Positions 9,534 through 19,975 of a stretch of DNA of 64,000 bases are shown here, piece after piece. The translations under genes and the position numbers were made by a program. Numbering within the stretch: position 1 is the first letter of the stretch; each line of letters opens with the position of its first letter. A model generated the notes under the pieces. That model saw nothing but the letters and a program-made list of their open reading frames with translations. It did not search any database and was not told the origin of the DNA. The stretch comes from an uncultured Clostridiaceae bacterium (GTDB lineage: Bacteria; Bacillota; Clostridia; TANB77; CAG-508): the NCBI GenBank assembly GCA_948356915.1, contig CAOJCG010000001.1, forward strand, positions 62,001 to 126,000, given 5' to 3'.

Positions 9534-10487
9534 TTAATTCCTAAAAGGTTCTAAGTTTGAAAGCACCCAGCCATGATCATTAGTTAATATTATACTATCA
9601 CAGTATTCACACTTTCCTGCTGATGTTATTTTTGTTGGTGCTCCACAGTTTGGACAGTTTGTTGTTTTTATTTCGTCTGTTTGTTCTGTACGTGTTCCTT
9701 TTCTCCTTTCAAATGTTAGTTTATATATTGTATGTCTATCTTGTGTTTTATTTCCTTCTAATACTTGTTTTGTTGTAGCGTCGATAATATAATCTTTCAT
9801 TGTCGATTTTAATGCTATTTCTAATATTTCTTTGTCTTCTTGCTCTCTAAAGTTATATAAATATGCATAATTAACTGCTATTCTATCCATTACATTTATT
9901 CTATTTGTGTCAATATATCCTTGTATTTGTGATTTATGTTGTTCAAATAATTCTGGTGTTTCAAATAGTCGCATAGGCTCCCATTCTCTTGCTGTCCATG
10001 CATTTTGTAGTTTTACAAATAATTCTTTTGTAAAGCTTATCATTTTCTCTTCTGAGAATAGTGGATCTATTGCCATTATTTTATTTGCTACTTGTAGTGA
10101 TCTATCTTTTGTTATATTATCTGTATTTACTGGATTTGGTCTATATACATTTAGTGGTATGTTTGTAGTTGTTCTTCCTCTGTATTTTTTAGAATACACT
10201 ACGATTATTATTATTAAAATTATTAATATTACTCTTCCTCCACTACTTCCAAATAAAAGTCCAATTAAAAAACCTAGATCACCATCACTTGAATAGTCGT
10301 CATCCCAGTCCCAGCTACTTGATGAGCTTCCCCAATCACTTGAGCTCCAACTTGAACCTGAGTCCCAACTTGAACTTCCACTGTCATATCTATCAAAACT
10401 TCCTACATCTGCAAAGGAATATGTATATATGGATATTAATATTAACATTACTATTATTGTTACTATTCTTTTTATATTTTTTTTCAT
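9534..10487 (-). CDS. Membrane protein with Tim44-like domain and C-terminal zinc ribbon
   Basis: 317 residues. Signal peptide or N-terminal helix (to about residue 27), then a Ser/Asp/Trp-rich low-complexity stretch of about 45 residues, a membrane helix (VILIILIIIIVVY), and a Tim44-like domain (LFVKLQNAWTAREWEPMRLFETPELFEQH). Two CxxC pairs near the end, CPNCGAP and CEYCDS, form a zinc ribbon. Tim44-like proteins in bacteria are membrane-associated with unknown roles. No in-frame CGG. Confidence 0.75.
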   Translation of the reverse strand: MKKNIKRIVTIIVMLILISIYTYSFADVGSFDRYDSGSSSWDSGSSWSSSDWGSSSSSWDWDDDYSSDGDLGFLIGLLFGSSGGRVILIILIIIIVVYSKKYRGRTTTNIPLNVYRPNPVNTDNITKDRSLQVANKIMAIDPLFSEEKMISFTKELFVKLQNAWTAREWEPMRLFETPELFEQHKSQIQGYIDTNRINVMDRIAVNYAYLYNFREQEDKEILEIALKSTMKDYIIDATTKQVLEGNKTQDRHTIYKLTFERRKGTRTEQTDEIKTTNCPNCGAPTKITSAGKCEYCDSIILTNDHGWVLSNLEPFRN

Positions 10488-10649
10488 TTACATTTTCTCC
10501 TATTTATATTATATGTGTTCTTCTACATTAAGTATATTTTTGTAGATATATAATATTTACTATAAATATTACTTCGGTGTTATTTTATATAAGTCTTTAT
10601 ATTTTTGATATTGGCTGTCTTTAAATTATTACTTTTATGAGTTATAATA

Positions 10650-11574
10650 TTATTTCCACGTTTTAGTATAATACTTGCCCTGCCATAAGTTCCTTGCCCT
10701 AAATCTTTTTTCAAATCCATGTAAAATCCACATTTTATGCTTATTCCAATATGGTGCTAGCAATATGTCTTTTGGTGCATCTCCGGAAATTCTATAAATT
10801 ACTAATTCTGGTTTTAAATGTGTCATTATATCAATTAAAGTTTCTATATAGTCATCTAATTCTAATGGTTTATATATTCCCTTTTTATACATATCTGCTA
10901 GTTTTGTATTTTCCACGACATATGTAGAGTGAATTTTTACTCCTTGTAATTTATGTGCATTTATAAAATCCACTGTATTTTTTATATCTTTATTCGTTTC
11001 CCCTGGAAGTCCAACCATAATATGTGCTACTACATCTATATTATATTTGTTTAATATCTCTACTGCTCTTGTAAACTGTGCACTTGTATAACATCTATTT
11101 ATAGTTTTTCCTATTTCATCACTACTCGTTTGAAGGCCTAATTCTACACATACATAGTATTTATTTGTATATGTTTTTAGTAACTTTGCTACCTCTTCAT
11201 TAATACAGTCTGGCCTAGTTCCTATTTCTAACCCTATTATTCTATCGTCTATTAATGCGGCATCATACTTTCTCTTTAAGTTTTCTATAGTATCATATGT
11301 ATTTGTAAAATTTTGAAAATACACTATAAATTTATTTGCCCTCTCTGCTTTGTATGTTGTAAAGAAATAGTTTACTTGCTCGCTTATACTTCCTATAGAA
11401 TTTATTAATTCTCCTGATCCTTTTTCGCTACAATAAATGCACCCTCTGGCTCCTAACTTTCCATCTCTATTTGGGCAAGTAAAACCGACCATCTACACAT
11501 ATTTTCAGGGTTCTTTCTCCAAATTTTTCTTTATAATATTCATTTAAGTGTCTATATCTTTCCATATCATTCAT
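10650..11574 (-). CDS. Radical SAM protein, TIGR01212 family, +1 shift at CGG
   Basis: Start ATG 11574 gives MNDMERYRHLNEYYKEKFGE, a typical family N-terminus, but the zero frame stops at codon 35. Skipping the C of GGT CGG T at 11485-11487 gives VDGGFTCPNRDG and then GCIYCSEKGSG, which contain the cysteines for the [4Fe-4S] cluster. The result is 307 residues, the usual length for the family. The whole radical-SAM core lies after the shift. Downstream motifs IGTRPDCI and ELGLQT fit the SAM-binding barrel. The reaction of this family is not settled in my knowledge; members resemble tRNA-modifying ELP3-like enzymes. Confidence 0.9.
11485..11487 (-). other. CGG +1 site (radical SAM)
   Basis: GAT GGT CGG TTT in the zero frame, stop five codons later. 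Restored GAT GGT GGT TTT ACT TGC reads DGGFTC, the family consensus. Confidence 0.9.
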
Positions 11575-11621
11575 AATTTAATTATACTAAACCTAAGATA
11601 GATAATCAAGTTATTATGCAA

Positions 11622-11792
11622 TAAAAAACAAGAATAATATTTTCTAAGCTCATTCTTCGCTAAGATTTCTTAGTCGTAGCATTTTAATGCGTACGAATAA
11701 GTTATGCTTTAGTAAAATCTAATTCTTCCATAACTATCTTCTAAGGAAACTCACCGCTATCGCGGATGACTTTCCTAAGAATATAAAAAAGA
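11622..11792. repeat. Dispersed intergenic repeat, copy 1
   Basis: Shares with 50288-50414 the segments AAAACAAGAATAA, AATCTAATT-TTCCATAACTAT and TTTCCTAAGAATAT. Contains an internal hairpin (CTAAGGAAA...TTTCCTAAG). Both copies lie immediately 3' of a minus-strand gene, next to its terminator. Confidence 0.6.
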
Positions 11793-11829
11793 TACTTCCT
11801 TCTAATTATAAATTAGAAAGAGGTATCTT
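11791..11829 (-). terminator. Hairpin terminator
   Basis: GATACTTCCTTCTAAT pairs with ATTAGAAAGAGGTATC; on the minus strand it follows the gene ending at 11837. Confidence 0.65.
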
Positions 11830-11836
11830 CTTTACA

Positions 11837-12244
11837 TTATTTAGCTTTGTTTGCTTTCTTTAATTGTTCTAGTGCATTTTGTGCACTATTGAGTTCTTTT
11901 TGTATTTCTGCTACAATTTGTTCGGCAGTCCACTCTGGATTTTCTCTTTTTATTCTTATATACTTTTCTTTTACTACTTTATATTTACTCTCATTAGAAA
12001 GTAGACATTCTAAATCTGCATTAACAACATTTTTTTTGTTTTTTAATACATACATTTCTCCAATTTTTTTACCACATAATAAGCATTTTGCCTCTACCCA
12101 ATAATAATTTGCATTTTTATACAGTATTATTACTTCGTCTTCACAATCTTTTTGAATATCCTCTAACTGTCCTTTTAAGCTTTTAATATGTTCTTCTAAC
12201 ATTTCTCTCCGAGCTATAGTTCCCATTTTTCCCATTTTTTGCAT
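11837..12244 (-). CDS. Conserved-looking small protein with CxxC and helical C-terminus
   Basis: About 135 residues, function unknown. I place the start at ATG 12244, six bases after GGAGGG. A helical N-terminal part is followed by CLLCGKKIGEM, a likely metal-binding or redox CxxC, and a Glu/Lys-rich helical tail (AEQIVAEIQKELNSAQ). Codon 12 is CGG (12209-12211) read in the zero frame as Arg in ARREMLEEH; this is one of the exceptions to the +1 rule, unless translation starts at the ATG just after it, where GGAG sits only four bases upstream. Confidence 0.65.
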   Translation of the reverse strand: MQKMGKMGTIARREMLEEHIKSLKGQLEDIQKDCEDEVIILYKNANYYWVEAKCLLCGKKIGEMYVLKNKKNVVNADLECLLSNESKYKVVKEKYIRIKRENPEWTAEQIVAEIQKELNSAQNALEQLKKANKAK

Positions 12245-12294
12245 ATGCATCCCTCCATAAATATAATCACAATTTAGTTACATTGTTATTTTAC

Positions 12295-12561
12295 TTAATA
12301 AGAAAAGGATACACATTCTTTTCCTATTATCTTACTGTTTTCATATTTTTCTAGTACAGGATCTATTAGAACTATATTTGCTATAATGGTAGAGCTGTCC
12401 ATACTTATTTTTTCATGTCCATAGTTTTTAACCCATAGCATGCCTTTTACTGTTACCTTAGCATTTTTTAATATTGTTTCTCCCTGAAGAATTAGATCTC
12501 CCTCAAAAGTCCGTTCTTCATCGCATAATTGTAAATTATCAATTATTTTGTTTTTTTGCAT
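12295..12561 (-). CDS. Small protein of unknown function, bactofilin-like repeats
   Basis: 88 residues from ATG 12561, seven bases after GGAG. The sequence EGDLILQGETILKNAKVTVKG has the alternating polar/hydrophobic pattern of bactofilin-like beta-helix segments, a weak resemblance. Codon 17 is CGG (12511-12513), apparently read as Arg (EERTFEGD); a +1 shift there would end after six codons, so this is an exception to the rule. Confidence 0.55.
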   Translation of the reverse strand: MQKNKIIDNLQLCDEERTFEGDLILQGETILKNAKVTVKGMLWVKNYGHEKISMDSSTIIANIVLIDPVLEKYENSKIIGKECVSFSY

Positions 12562-12678
12562 TTGCAAACTCCTTTCTAAAAAACATATATTTACGTTGTC
12601 TCAACTATTATAACACGTCAAGTCATTATAAGCAACATAATTTGTTCTATTCTCTAAAAAAATTGCAATCGTGTTTTT

Positions 12679-14707
12679 CTAGTTTAGTATTTCTTCAAAA
12701 TATTCATCTATTTTATTTATTAATTCTTGTTTTACTTCTTCAGTATTCATTCCTTCTACTTGTGCTCCTGCTAAGGTTATGTGACCTCCACCTCCGAAGT
12801 TTTTCTAGTATTATTTGTACGTTTATATCTCCTATTGAACGACCACTTATACATACTTTATCTCCTAAGTTTCCTATTACAAATGATGCTGTTATATCAC
12901 TTATTGTTAATAGTTCATCTGCTGCTTTTGCACATATTATATTGGCTTGTTTATCTTTTTCATTGTATGTAGATATTCCTATTGTTCCTTTTACTATTTC
13001 AGTTTTATTAATTATTTCAGATATTCTATTGTATGTTTCTAAGTCACTTTGGAACCATTTCTTTATTTTTATTATATCTATTCCGCATTTTCGTAAAAAG
13101 GCTGCTGCTTCAAATGTTCGTACTCCTGTTTTGAATGTAAAGTTTTTTGTGTCCATCATTATTCCAGCATATAACCCTTCTGTTTCTATAGTACTTAATT
13201 TAACATCTTTTTCTGAATATTCTATAAGCTCTGTTACTAGCTCACATGCAGATGAAGCATATACTTCATGGAAAGTAAGTATCGCATTTTCTATAAAGTC
13301 TGTACTTCTTCTGTGGTGGTCTATTATTACTATTTTGTTTGTTTTTTCTAGTAACTCTGGCACTTCTACATAATCACTTTTATGAGTATCTACTATAACT
13401 AATAATGTTTCTGATGTTATTTTTTCTACCCCTTCGTCTTTTCCTATTATTACACCTTCATACTCTCCACTAGTCTCTGCCGTTTGTATAAAATTATTTA
13501 GACCTGTCGCTGATGTTTCATTTACTATATATGCTTCTTTTCCTATAGTGTGTGCAATACGATACACTCCAAATGCTGCTCCCATTGCATCTATATCAGA
13601 GTTAGCATGTCCCATTATTATAACATTTTTTGACTCTTGCATTAATTCTTCTAATGCATGTGCTACTATTCTTGCTTTTACTTTTGTTCTTTTTTCTATT
13701 TCTTGTGTTCTTCCTCCAAAAAATGTATATTTTCCATCTTTTCTTATTATTGCTTGGTCTCCACCTCTTCCTAGTGCAATATCTATACAACCTTGAGCTG
13801 ATTTATATTTTTGGTAGTTTGTTTCACCTTCATTTGATATAGCAATACTTAAGGTTGACTTTAGTTTTCCTGGTATTGATATTTCTTTTATTTTATCTAA
13901 TATTGTAAATTTTTCTGCTTCTAATTTAACTAAATACTGTTGCTCTAATATTACAATAAATGTATCTCTTTCTGATTTTACTATTAAACCTTTATATTCT
14001 GTAGCCCAGTCATATAGGCTTTTTTCTATTGTAGCTGTAATTATTGCCCTATCTTCTGCTGAAACTCTTTGCATTATTTCTTCATAATTGTCTATCATAA
14101 TTACTCCTACACATATTTGTGAATTTTTATATGTAGTTTCTAATTCTATATTTTCTGTTTCATCTATAAAGTATAAGCTCAGCATATACTCTGTAGTTTC
14201 TTTATTTTTAGAAGATTTTGCATATTCTCCTAATATCTTATAGGTTTTGCTTCCTATTTCTATTTGTTTCTTTATTAATTCCTTCAGTTCTTTTTTATTT
14301 TCTTCACTGCTATTTTCTATTTCTAGCTTTATCTCTTTTATTATATTAGTTAAATATGTACCTATATCAATATTTGCAAATTCTCTAATAAACTTTGAAC
14401 TTTTCCATATAACATTTCCATCTGTTTCTATTACTATTAATGGAAATGGTGAGTTTACTAAAGTATTTTTTGCTACATTGTCTACTGCCATACTTAAATC
14501 TTTTATATGGTCTGATAACTCTACTTTTCTTTTATTGTTTGTCCAATATGCATACATTACAATTAGGATAAATATTAATATTGCTGGCATAATAAACCTA
14601 TGTTCATAAAAACATATTGCTATTAACAATATTGCTATTATTACTAAATATACTTTTGTTTTTGAAACTAATCTGTCAAAACCCTTTATATTATTGTTTT
14701 TCGGCAT
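12679..14707 (-). CDS. gdpP: Cyclic-di-AMP phosphodiesterase GdpP (DHH/DHHA1), +1 shift at CGG
   Basis: Membrane-bound phosphodiesterase that hydrolyses c-di-AMP. Two N-terminal membrane helices (residues about 13-50), a PAS-like domain, a degenerate GGDEF domain (DRAIITATIEKSLYDW), the DHH domain with GHANSDIDAMGA and VIIDHHRR, then DHHA1. The zero frame goes wrong at 12794-12796 (CTT CGG A). Skipping the C gives EKLGGGGHITLAGAQVEG and a stop at 12679; total 675 residues against 659 in B. subtilis. GGGGH is the conserved DHHA1 motif, needed for activity. Four phased direct repeats lie upstream (14799-14913). Follows rpoC on the same strand. Confidence 0.95.
12794..12796 (-). other. CGG +1 site (GdpP)
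   Basis: CTT CGG AGG TGG AGG in the zero frame (LRRWR); CTT (C) GGA GGT GGA GGT CAC restores LGGGGH. Confidence 0.95.
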
Positions 14708-14798
14708 ATGAATCTCCTTTTAATTTTACTTTACATATAATATAATTTTACTATTTTTTGAGGCTTTTGTCAAATTTAGGTTATGTAAATTTAGGCAA

Positions 14799-14913
14799 AA
14801 TCACATTTTTGCAACTATATTTTCTAATTTTATCACATTTTTGTAAACATTTTTTACAGTTTTATCACACTTTTGCAAGTAATTTTGTATTTTCAATCAC
14901 ATTTTTGCAAGTC
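14799..14913 (-). repeat. Four direct repeats at exactly 32-bp period upstream of gdpP
   Basis: Plus-strand copies of TCACATTTTTGCAA (one with ACACTTTTGC, one with GTAA) begin at 14801, 14833, 14865 and 14897. The 32-base period equals about three helical turns, so a protein array would bind on one DNA face. Located between the rpoC terminator and the gdpP start. Confidence 0.75.
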
Positions 14914-14932
14914 TTATTCTTGCATTTAAGTT

Positions 14933-14966
14933 AAAATTCCAACTCATTATTCTGAGTTGGAATTTT
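14933..14966 (-). terminator. rpoC terminator
   Basis: AAAATTCCAACTCA - loop - TGAGTTGGAATTTT with flanking T and A runs; 7 bases past the rpoC stop. Works in both orientations by sequence. Confidence 0.85.
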
Positions 14967-14972
14967 TTATTT

Positions 14973-17900
14973 TTAATCTGTTACTTCTTCTTCAGCATCT
15001 TCTTCGCTTTCTTCTACTGGTAATTGGTCGTTTTCTGTGCTTATTCTTGTGTTTTTGTATTTTGCAAGACCAGTTCCTGCTGGTATTAGTTTTCCTATGA
15101 TTACGTTTTCTTTTAGTCCTATTAGCTCATCAACTTTTCCTTTTATTGCAGCTTCAGTAAGTACTCTTGTTGTTTCTTGGAATGATGCTGCTGATAGGAA
15201 GCTTTCTGTTGCTAAAGATGCTTTTGTGATTCCTAGTAATACTCGTTTTCCTGTTGCTGGACGTTTTCCTTCTGCTATGGCTTTTTCGTTTATGTCTTTG
15301 AATTCGTACATATCTACTAGTGAACCTGCAAATAGGTGTGTATCTCCATTGTCTTCTACCCTTACTTTCTTAAGCATTTGTCTACCTATTACTTCTATGT
15401 GTTTGTCGTTTATATCAACACCTTGGTTTCTATATACTTTTTGTACTTCTTGTACTAAGTAGTTGTAAACTCCTTCTGGTCCTTTGATTAAAAGTAATTC
15501 GTTTGGATTTATTGAACCTTCTGTAAGTGGCTGTCCTGCTTTTACTTCGTCTCCTTCTTTTACTTTTAGTTTTGAACCAAATGGTATTACATATGTTTTA
15601 CTATCATCACTTGATGTTACTACAAGTTCTTTCTTTTTCTTATTTTCTTGTAGTTTTACTTTACCATCTATTTCTGTTATTATTGCAACACCCTTAGGTT
15701 TTCTTGCTTCAAATAACTCTTCAACCCTTGGAAGACCTTGTGTAATGTCGGCAACACCGGCAACACCACCTGAGTGAATTGTTCTCATTGTAAGCTGTGT
15801 ACCTGGCTCACCTATTGATTGTGCAGCTATTATTCCTACTGCTTCACCTATGTCTGCTTCTTGCCCGCTAGATAGACCCATACCATAACATTTTGAACAT
15901 ACTCCGTTTTTTGTTCTACAGCCAAATACTGAGCGCACTCTTACTGTTTCTATTCCAGCAGCTACTATTTTGTCTGCTAGCCCAGCTGTAATCATTGTGT
16001 CTGGAGCTACTATTAGTTCTTTTGTTTCTGGGTTTACTATGTCTTCTAGTGGATATCTTCCTGTTATTCTTTCTTCTAAGCTTTCTATTACTTGGTTTCC
16101 GTCTTTTATTGCTGTAAGTTCTATTCCGTCATGTGTTCCACAGTCATGTTCTCTTACTATTATGTCTTGTGATACGTCTACTAATCTTCTTGTTAAGTAT
16201 CCTGAATCGGCTGTTCTTAACGCTGTATCTGAAAGACCTTTACGAGCACCATGGGCAGATATGAAGTATTCTAGAGCATCTAGACCTTCTCTGAATGATG
16301 ATTTGATTGGTATTTCGACTGTTCTACCTGTTGTACTTGCCATAAGTCCACGCATACCTGCTATTTGTTTTAATTGGTCTAAGTTACCACGGGCACCTGA
16401 GTCTGACATGACATATAATGGGTTTAATTTATCAAAGTTGTTTTTCATCGCTAAGCTGACATCACTTGTAGCTTTTTCCCATATTTTAATTACTGATTGG
16501 TATCTTTCCTCTTCTGTAATTAAACCACGTTTGTATTGTTTTAATACATTTGCTACTTCTTTTGATGCATCTTCTAGTATTGTTTTCTTTTCTTCTGGAA
16601 CTTTTGCATCTTCTATTGAAACTGTTATACCACTTGTTGTTGAATGTTTGAAACCTGATGCTTTAATGTAGTCTAATAGTTCGGCTGTTCTTGATAGTCC
16701 ATGTTTTTCTATACATTTTCCTACTATTTTTCCTAGCATTTTCTTGTTTGTTACAAAGTTTATTTCTGGTTCGAATTCATTTTCTGGGTTTGTTCTATCT
16801 ACAAATCCTAAGTCTTGTGGTATTTCTTTATTGAATATTATTCTACCTACTGTTGTTTCAACTTTTTTATGTCTTTCATTTCCTTCTTCATCAATTTTAG
16901 CCATTCTTACAAATATTTTTGCATGCATTCCTACTTCTTTATTTTCGTAAGCCATTATTGCTTCTTCTGGAGATGAGAAGTAGTTTCCTTCTCCAATTTC
17001 ACCCTCTACTTCCATTGTTAAATAGTAGTTTCCTAATATCATATCTTGTGATGGTACTGTTACTGGTTTACCATCTTGTGGTTTTAGTAAGTTGTTTACT
17101 GATAACATTAAGTATCTTGCTTCTGATTGTGCTTCTGGTGATAGAGGTAAGTGTATCGCCATTTGGTCACCGTCGAAGTCAGCGTTGAAGGCTGTACATA
17201 CTAATGGGTGTAATTTTATTGCTCTTCCTTCTACTAGTACTGGTTCGAATGCTTGAATACCTAGTCTATGTAGTGTTGGAGCACGGTTTAACATTACTGG
17301 ATGGTCTTTTATAACTTCTTCTAATATATCCCATACTTCTGGGCGAAGTTTTTCTACCATTCTTTTTGCATTTTTTATGTTGTGTGCTATCCCTCTTTGT
17401 ACTAATTCTTTCATTACAAATGGTTTGAATAGTTCTACTGCCATTTCTTTTGGCACACCACATTGATATATTTGTAGTTCTGGTCCTACTACGATAACTG
17501 AACGTCCTGAGTAGTCAACACGCTTTCCTAGTAAGTTTTGACGGAAACGTCCTTGTTTTCCTTTTAGTAAGTCTGATAGAGATTTTAATGCTCTATTTCC
17601 AGCTCCTGTTACTGGTTTTCCTCTTCTTGAGTTATCTATTAGGGCATCTACTGATTCTTGTAGCATTCTTTTTTCGTTTCTTTTTATTATTTCTGGTGCT
17701 CCTAATTCTATTAGTCTTTTTAGTCTGTTGTTTCTGTTTATAACTCTTCTATATAGGTCGTTTAAGTCTGATGTTGCAAATCTACCACCATCTAATTGTA
17801 CCATTGGCCTTAATTCTGGTGGAATAACTGGTACAACATTCATTACCATCCATTCAGGTCTGTTCCCTGAAAGTCTAAATGATTCTACTGTGTCTAGTCT

Positions 17901-18527
17901 TTTTATTAGTTTTGCTTTCTTTTGCTCACTTGCTTTTTCTAGCTCTTTCTTTAGGCTTTCTGATAATTTCTCTAAGTCGATTTCCCTTAATAGCTTTTCT
18001 AAAGCTTCTGCTCCCATTTCTGCTTTGAAGCTTCCATATCCATACTTTTCTACTGCTTCATGATATTCTTTTTCTGTTAATACTTGGCATTTCATTAGTC
18101 CTGAAGTTCCTTTATCTGTAACGATATATGATGCAAAGTAAATTATTTTTTCTAGATTTCTTGGTGAAATGTCTAACATTAAAGCTATTCTACTTGGTAT
18201 TCCTTTGAAGTACCAAATATGTGCAACTGGTGCTGCAAGCTCAATGTGCCCCATTCTTTCACGTCTTACTTTTGATTTTGTTACTTCTACTCCACATCTG
18301 TCACAAACAATTCCTTTATAACGAACTCTTTTATATTTACCACAGTGACATTCCCAGTCTTTTGTTGGTCCAAATATTCTTTCACAAAACAAACCATCTT
18401 TTTCTGGTTTTAGAGTTCTATAGTTAATGGTTTCAGGTTTTTTTACTTCTCCTTTTGACCATTCTCTTATTTTTTCGTCTGATGCTAATCCTATTTTTAT
18501 TTTATCAAATATTTCTAATTCATCCAC
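14973..18527 (-). CDS. rpoC: RNA polymerase subunit beta'
   Basis: 1184 residues, typical of Firmicutes. N-terminal zinc site ([20 protein letters not shown]), bridge and active-site motif [10 protein letters not shown], the trigger-loop region, and the second zinc site ([15 protein letters not shown]). Acidic C-terminal tail. No in-frame CGG among the many Arg codons. It is not adjacent to rpoB: a sialidase-like gene of about 1 kb lies between them. Confidence 0.98.
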   Translation of the reverse strand: MDELEIFDKIKIGLASDEKIREWSKGEVKKPETINYRTLKPEKDGLFCERIFGPTKDWECHCGKYKRVRYKGIVCDRCGVEVTKSKVRRERMGHIELAAPVAHIWYFKGIPSRIALMLDISPRNLEKIIYFASYIVTDKGTSGLMKCQVLTEKEYHEAVEKYGYGSFKAEMGAEALEKLLREIDLEKLSESLKKELEKASEQKKAKLIKRLDTVESFRLSGNRPEWMVMNVVPVIPPELRPMVQLDGGRFATSDLNDLYRRVINRNNRLKRLIELGAPEIIKRNEKRMLQESVDALIDNSRRGKPVTGAGNRALKSLSDLLKGKQGRFRQNLLGKRVDYSGRSVIVVGPELQIYQCGVPKEMAVELFKPFVMKELVQRGIAHNIKNAKRMVEKLRPEVWDILEEVIKDHPVMLNRAPTLHRLGIQAFEPVLVEGRAIKLHPLVCTAFNADFDGDQMAIHLPLSPEAQSEARYLMLSVNNLLKPQDGKPVTVPSQDMILGNYYLTMEVEGEIGEGNYFSSPEEAIMAYENKEVGMHAKIFVRMAKIDEEGNERHKKVETTVGRIIFNKEIPQDLGFVDRTNPENEFEPEINFVTNKKMLGKIVGKCIEKHGLSRTAELLDYIKASGFKHSTTSGITVSIEDAKVPEEKKTILEDASKEVANVLKQYKRGLITEEERYQSVIKIWEKATSDVSLAMKNNFDKLNPLYVMSDSGARGNLDQLKQIAGMRGLMASTTGRTVEIPIKSSFREGLDALEYFISAHGARKGLSDTALRTADSGYLTRRLVDVSQDIIVREHDCGTHDGIELTAIKDGNQVIESLEERITGRYPLEDIVNPETKELIVAPDTMITAGLADKIVAAGIETVRVRSVFGCRTKNGVCSKCYGMGLSSGQEADIGEAVGIIAAQSIGEPGTQLTMRTIHSGGVAGVADITQGLPRVEELFEARKPKGVAIITEIDGKVKLQENKKKKELVVTSSDDSKTYVIPFGSKLKVKEGDEVKAGQPLTEGSINPNELLLIKGPEGVYNYLVQEVQKVYRNQGVDINDKHIEVIGRQMLKKVRVEDNGDTHLFAGSLVDMYEFKDINEKAIAEGKRPATGKRVLLGITKASLATESFLSAASFQETTRVLTEAAIKGKVDELIGLKENVIIGKLIPAGTGLAKYKNTRISTENDQLPVEESEEDAEEEVTD

Positions 18528-18870
18528 TATTTTTTTAGCCCCTCTCTAAATTTAATAATGAATAGTAAGAGTAAATAACAAATAGTAATCAAATAATTTA
18601 ATAACTCCTATATTTAGGCATTCATTATTAAGTTTAACTATTCACTATTCATTATTCATTCTTCATTTTCATAATCTCTATTTTTGGCTTTCATTAAAAT
18701 TCAAAAATAATCCACTGCTGTGCAATTTTTATTTGTCTATTTTTTTATTTGTTTTGAAAATATTTAATTAATTATTTATTTTTTGTTTTCGGTGAGTTTC
18801 CGATTGGGGACAGTTCCTAATCTAGTCCCTAATCTACCCTATTTATGTTTAACAATTTTAACTATGTCAA
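18528..18870. other. Intergenic region upstream of rpoC
   Basis: AT-rich, with several repeats of ATTCATTATT / CTATTCATTATT around 18600-18665 that can form hairpins. No ORF. A promoter for rpoC may lie here because the sialidase-like gene separates it from rpoB; I cannot fix its position. Confidence 0.4.
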
Positions 18871-19863
18871 TCATAATAAATCTTCGTATTTAATTTTCTG
18901 TAACCAAAATTGTTTTGAGTTTTCATATGCTACATATAAAATTTGTTCTTTATCGTCAAAGAAAGCATGTGGATAATAAAAGCACTCATTATCATCTTCT
19001 AATTTTATTTTTTTACACCAAGTTTTGCAATCTTTGCTTACCCAGATTTGTAAATGATTTCTATTTTTGAAACCTACTGCATCATTAAAGTTATTTATCA
19101 ACAAAATTAAATTATTCGCTTTTAGAATTGTTACCTTTGTGTTTGCATTTGGAATATCAGTTTGTTCAAATTCACTCCAAGTTTTCCCAAAATCATAACT
19201 ATGGCTTATTCCTAAATATGGTGCATTATTATCTCTCATAAACATAATTATATGTCCATCTTCTACTTCTATACAATTTGGTTCCCATAAACATTTTTTA
19301 CTTTTTATATATCCATATCTTTGAAATGTTTTTCCTTTATCTTCTGTTATGGCAACACCACAACAGAAAAGTAAATTCTCATGCCAATCATGAATATTTT
19401 TCCAGTCAAAATCTGTAACTACTTCTCCAAAGTACAATGGGAATAAATAGTTACCATTACTCATAACTATACCTTGTCTAATACTTACTCCGTTTAATCC
19501 ACTTGGTAATGATTTTGGTTCACTCCATGTGTTACCATCATCTACACTTACTGAAAAAAAACTTTGTAATTCTCTATAATAGCATTCTGCATTATATGTT
19601 TGAATAAATAATATTATTTTATCTTCATCTATAAACATCTCAGAAGACCATACCCCTCTACTATGATGAGAAAATAATACCTTAGGTTTAGTCCAAGTTT
19701 TTCCGTTATCATAACTTTTCATTATTTCTACAACATTTTCATTTTCAGGATCCCAATTACCACCAGATAAACATATACAAATTAATGTGCCTTTTTTAGT
19801 TTTCCTAACTATTGGTTCACGACCATATGAATCTTTAAAATCACAAATTAAGTACTTTTCCAT
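18871..19863 (-). CDS. Sialidase-like protein (Asp-box beta-propeller)
   Basis: 330 residues from ATG 19863, six bases after AAGGGG. Four Asp-boxes are visible: SYDNGKTW, SVDDGNTW, TEDKGKTF and SYDFGKTW, with REPIVRK at the N-terminus, as in the exo-alpha-sialidase/BNR superfamily. No signal peptide or membrane helix, so it would be cytoplasmic. Substrate unknown: many such propellers are not sialidases. Inserted between rpoB and rpoC, same strand, with about 110 and 340 bases of flanking spacer. No in-frame CGG. Confidence 0.8.
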   Translation of the reverse strand: MEKYLICDFKDSYGREPIVRKTKKGTLICICLSGGNWDPENENVVEIMKSYDNGKTWTKPKVLFSHHSRGVWSSEMFIDEDKIILFIQTYNAECYYRELQSFFSVSVDDGNTWSEPKSLPSGLNGVSIRQGIVMSNGNYLFPLYFGEVVTDFDWKNIHDWHENLLFCCGVAITEDKGKTFQRYGYIKSKKCLWEPNCIEVEDGHIIMFMRDNNAPYLGISHSYDFGKTWSEFEQTDIPNANTKVTILKANNLILLINNFNDAVGFKNRNHLQIWVSKDCKTWCKKIKLEDDNECFYYPHAFFDDKEQILYVAYENSKQFWLQKIKYEDLL

Positions 19864-19975
19864 TTCTAACCCCTTTTTCAAACAATCCAACAATATAGTA
19901 ATATGCTAGTTGGGCACAGCTTAAGTCATTTCCTACGATGTCTTCTCTCAAACGGTGCCCCTACGCTTTCATATT

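Noticed and set aside
14799..14913. CRISPR array
   Set aside because: Only four short 14-16 base units with 16-18 base AT-rich gaps, no cas genes; a repeat operator is a better description.
18871..19863. Secreted sialidase
   Set aside because: There is no signal peptide or anchor; only the propeller fold with Asp-boxes can be supported.
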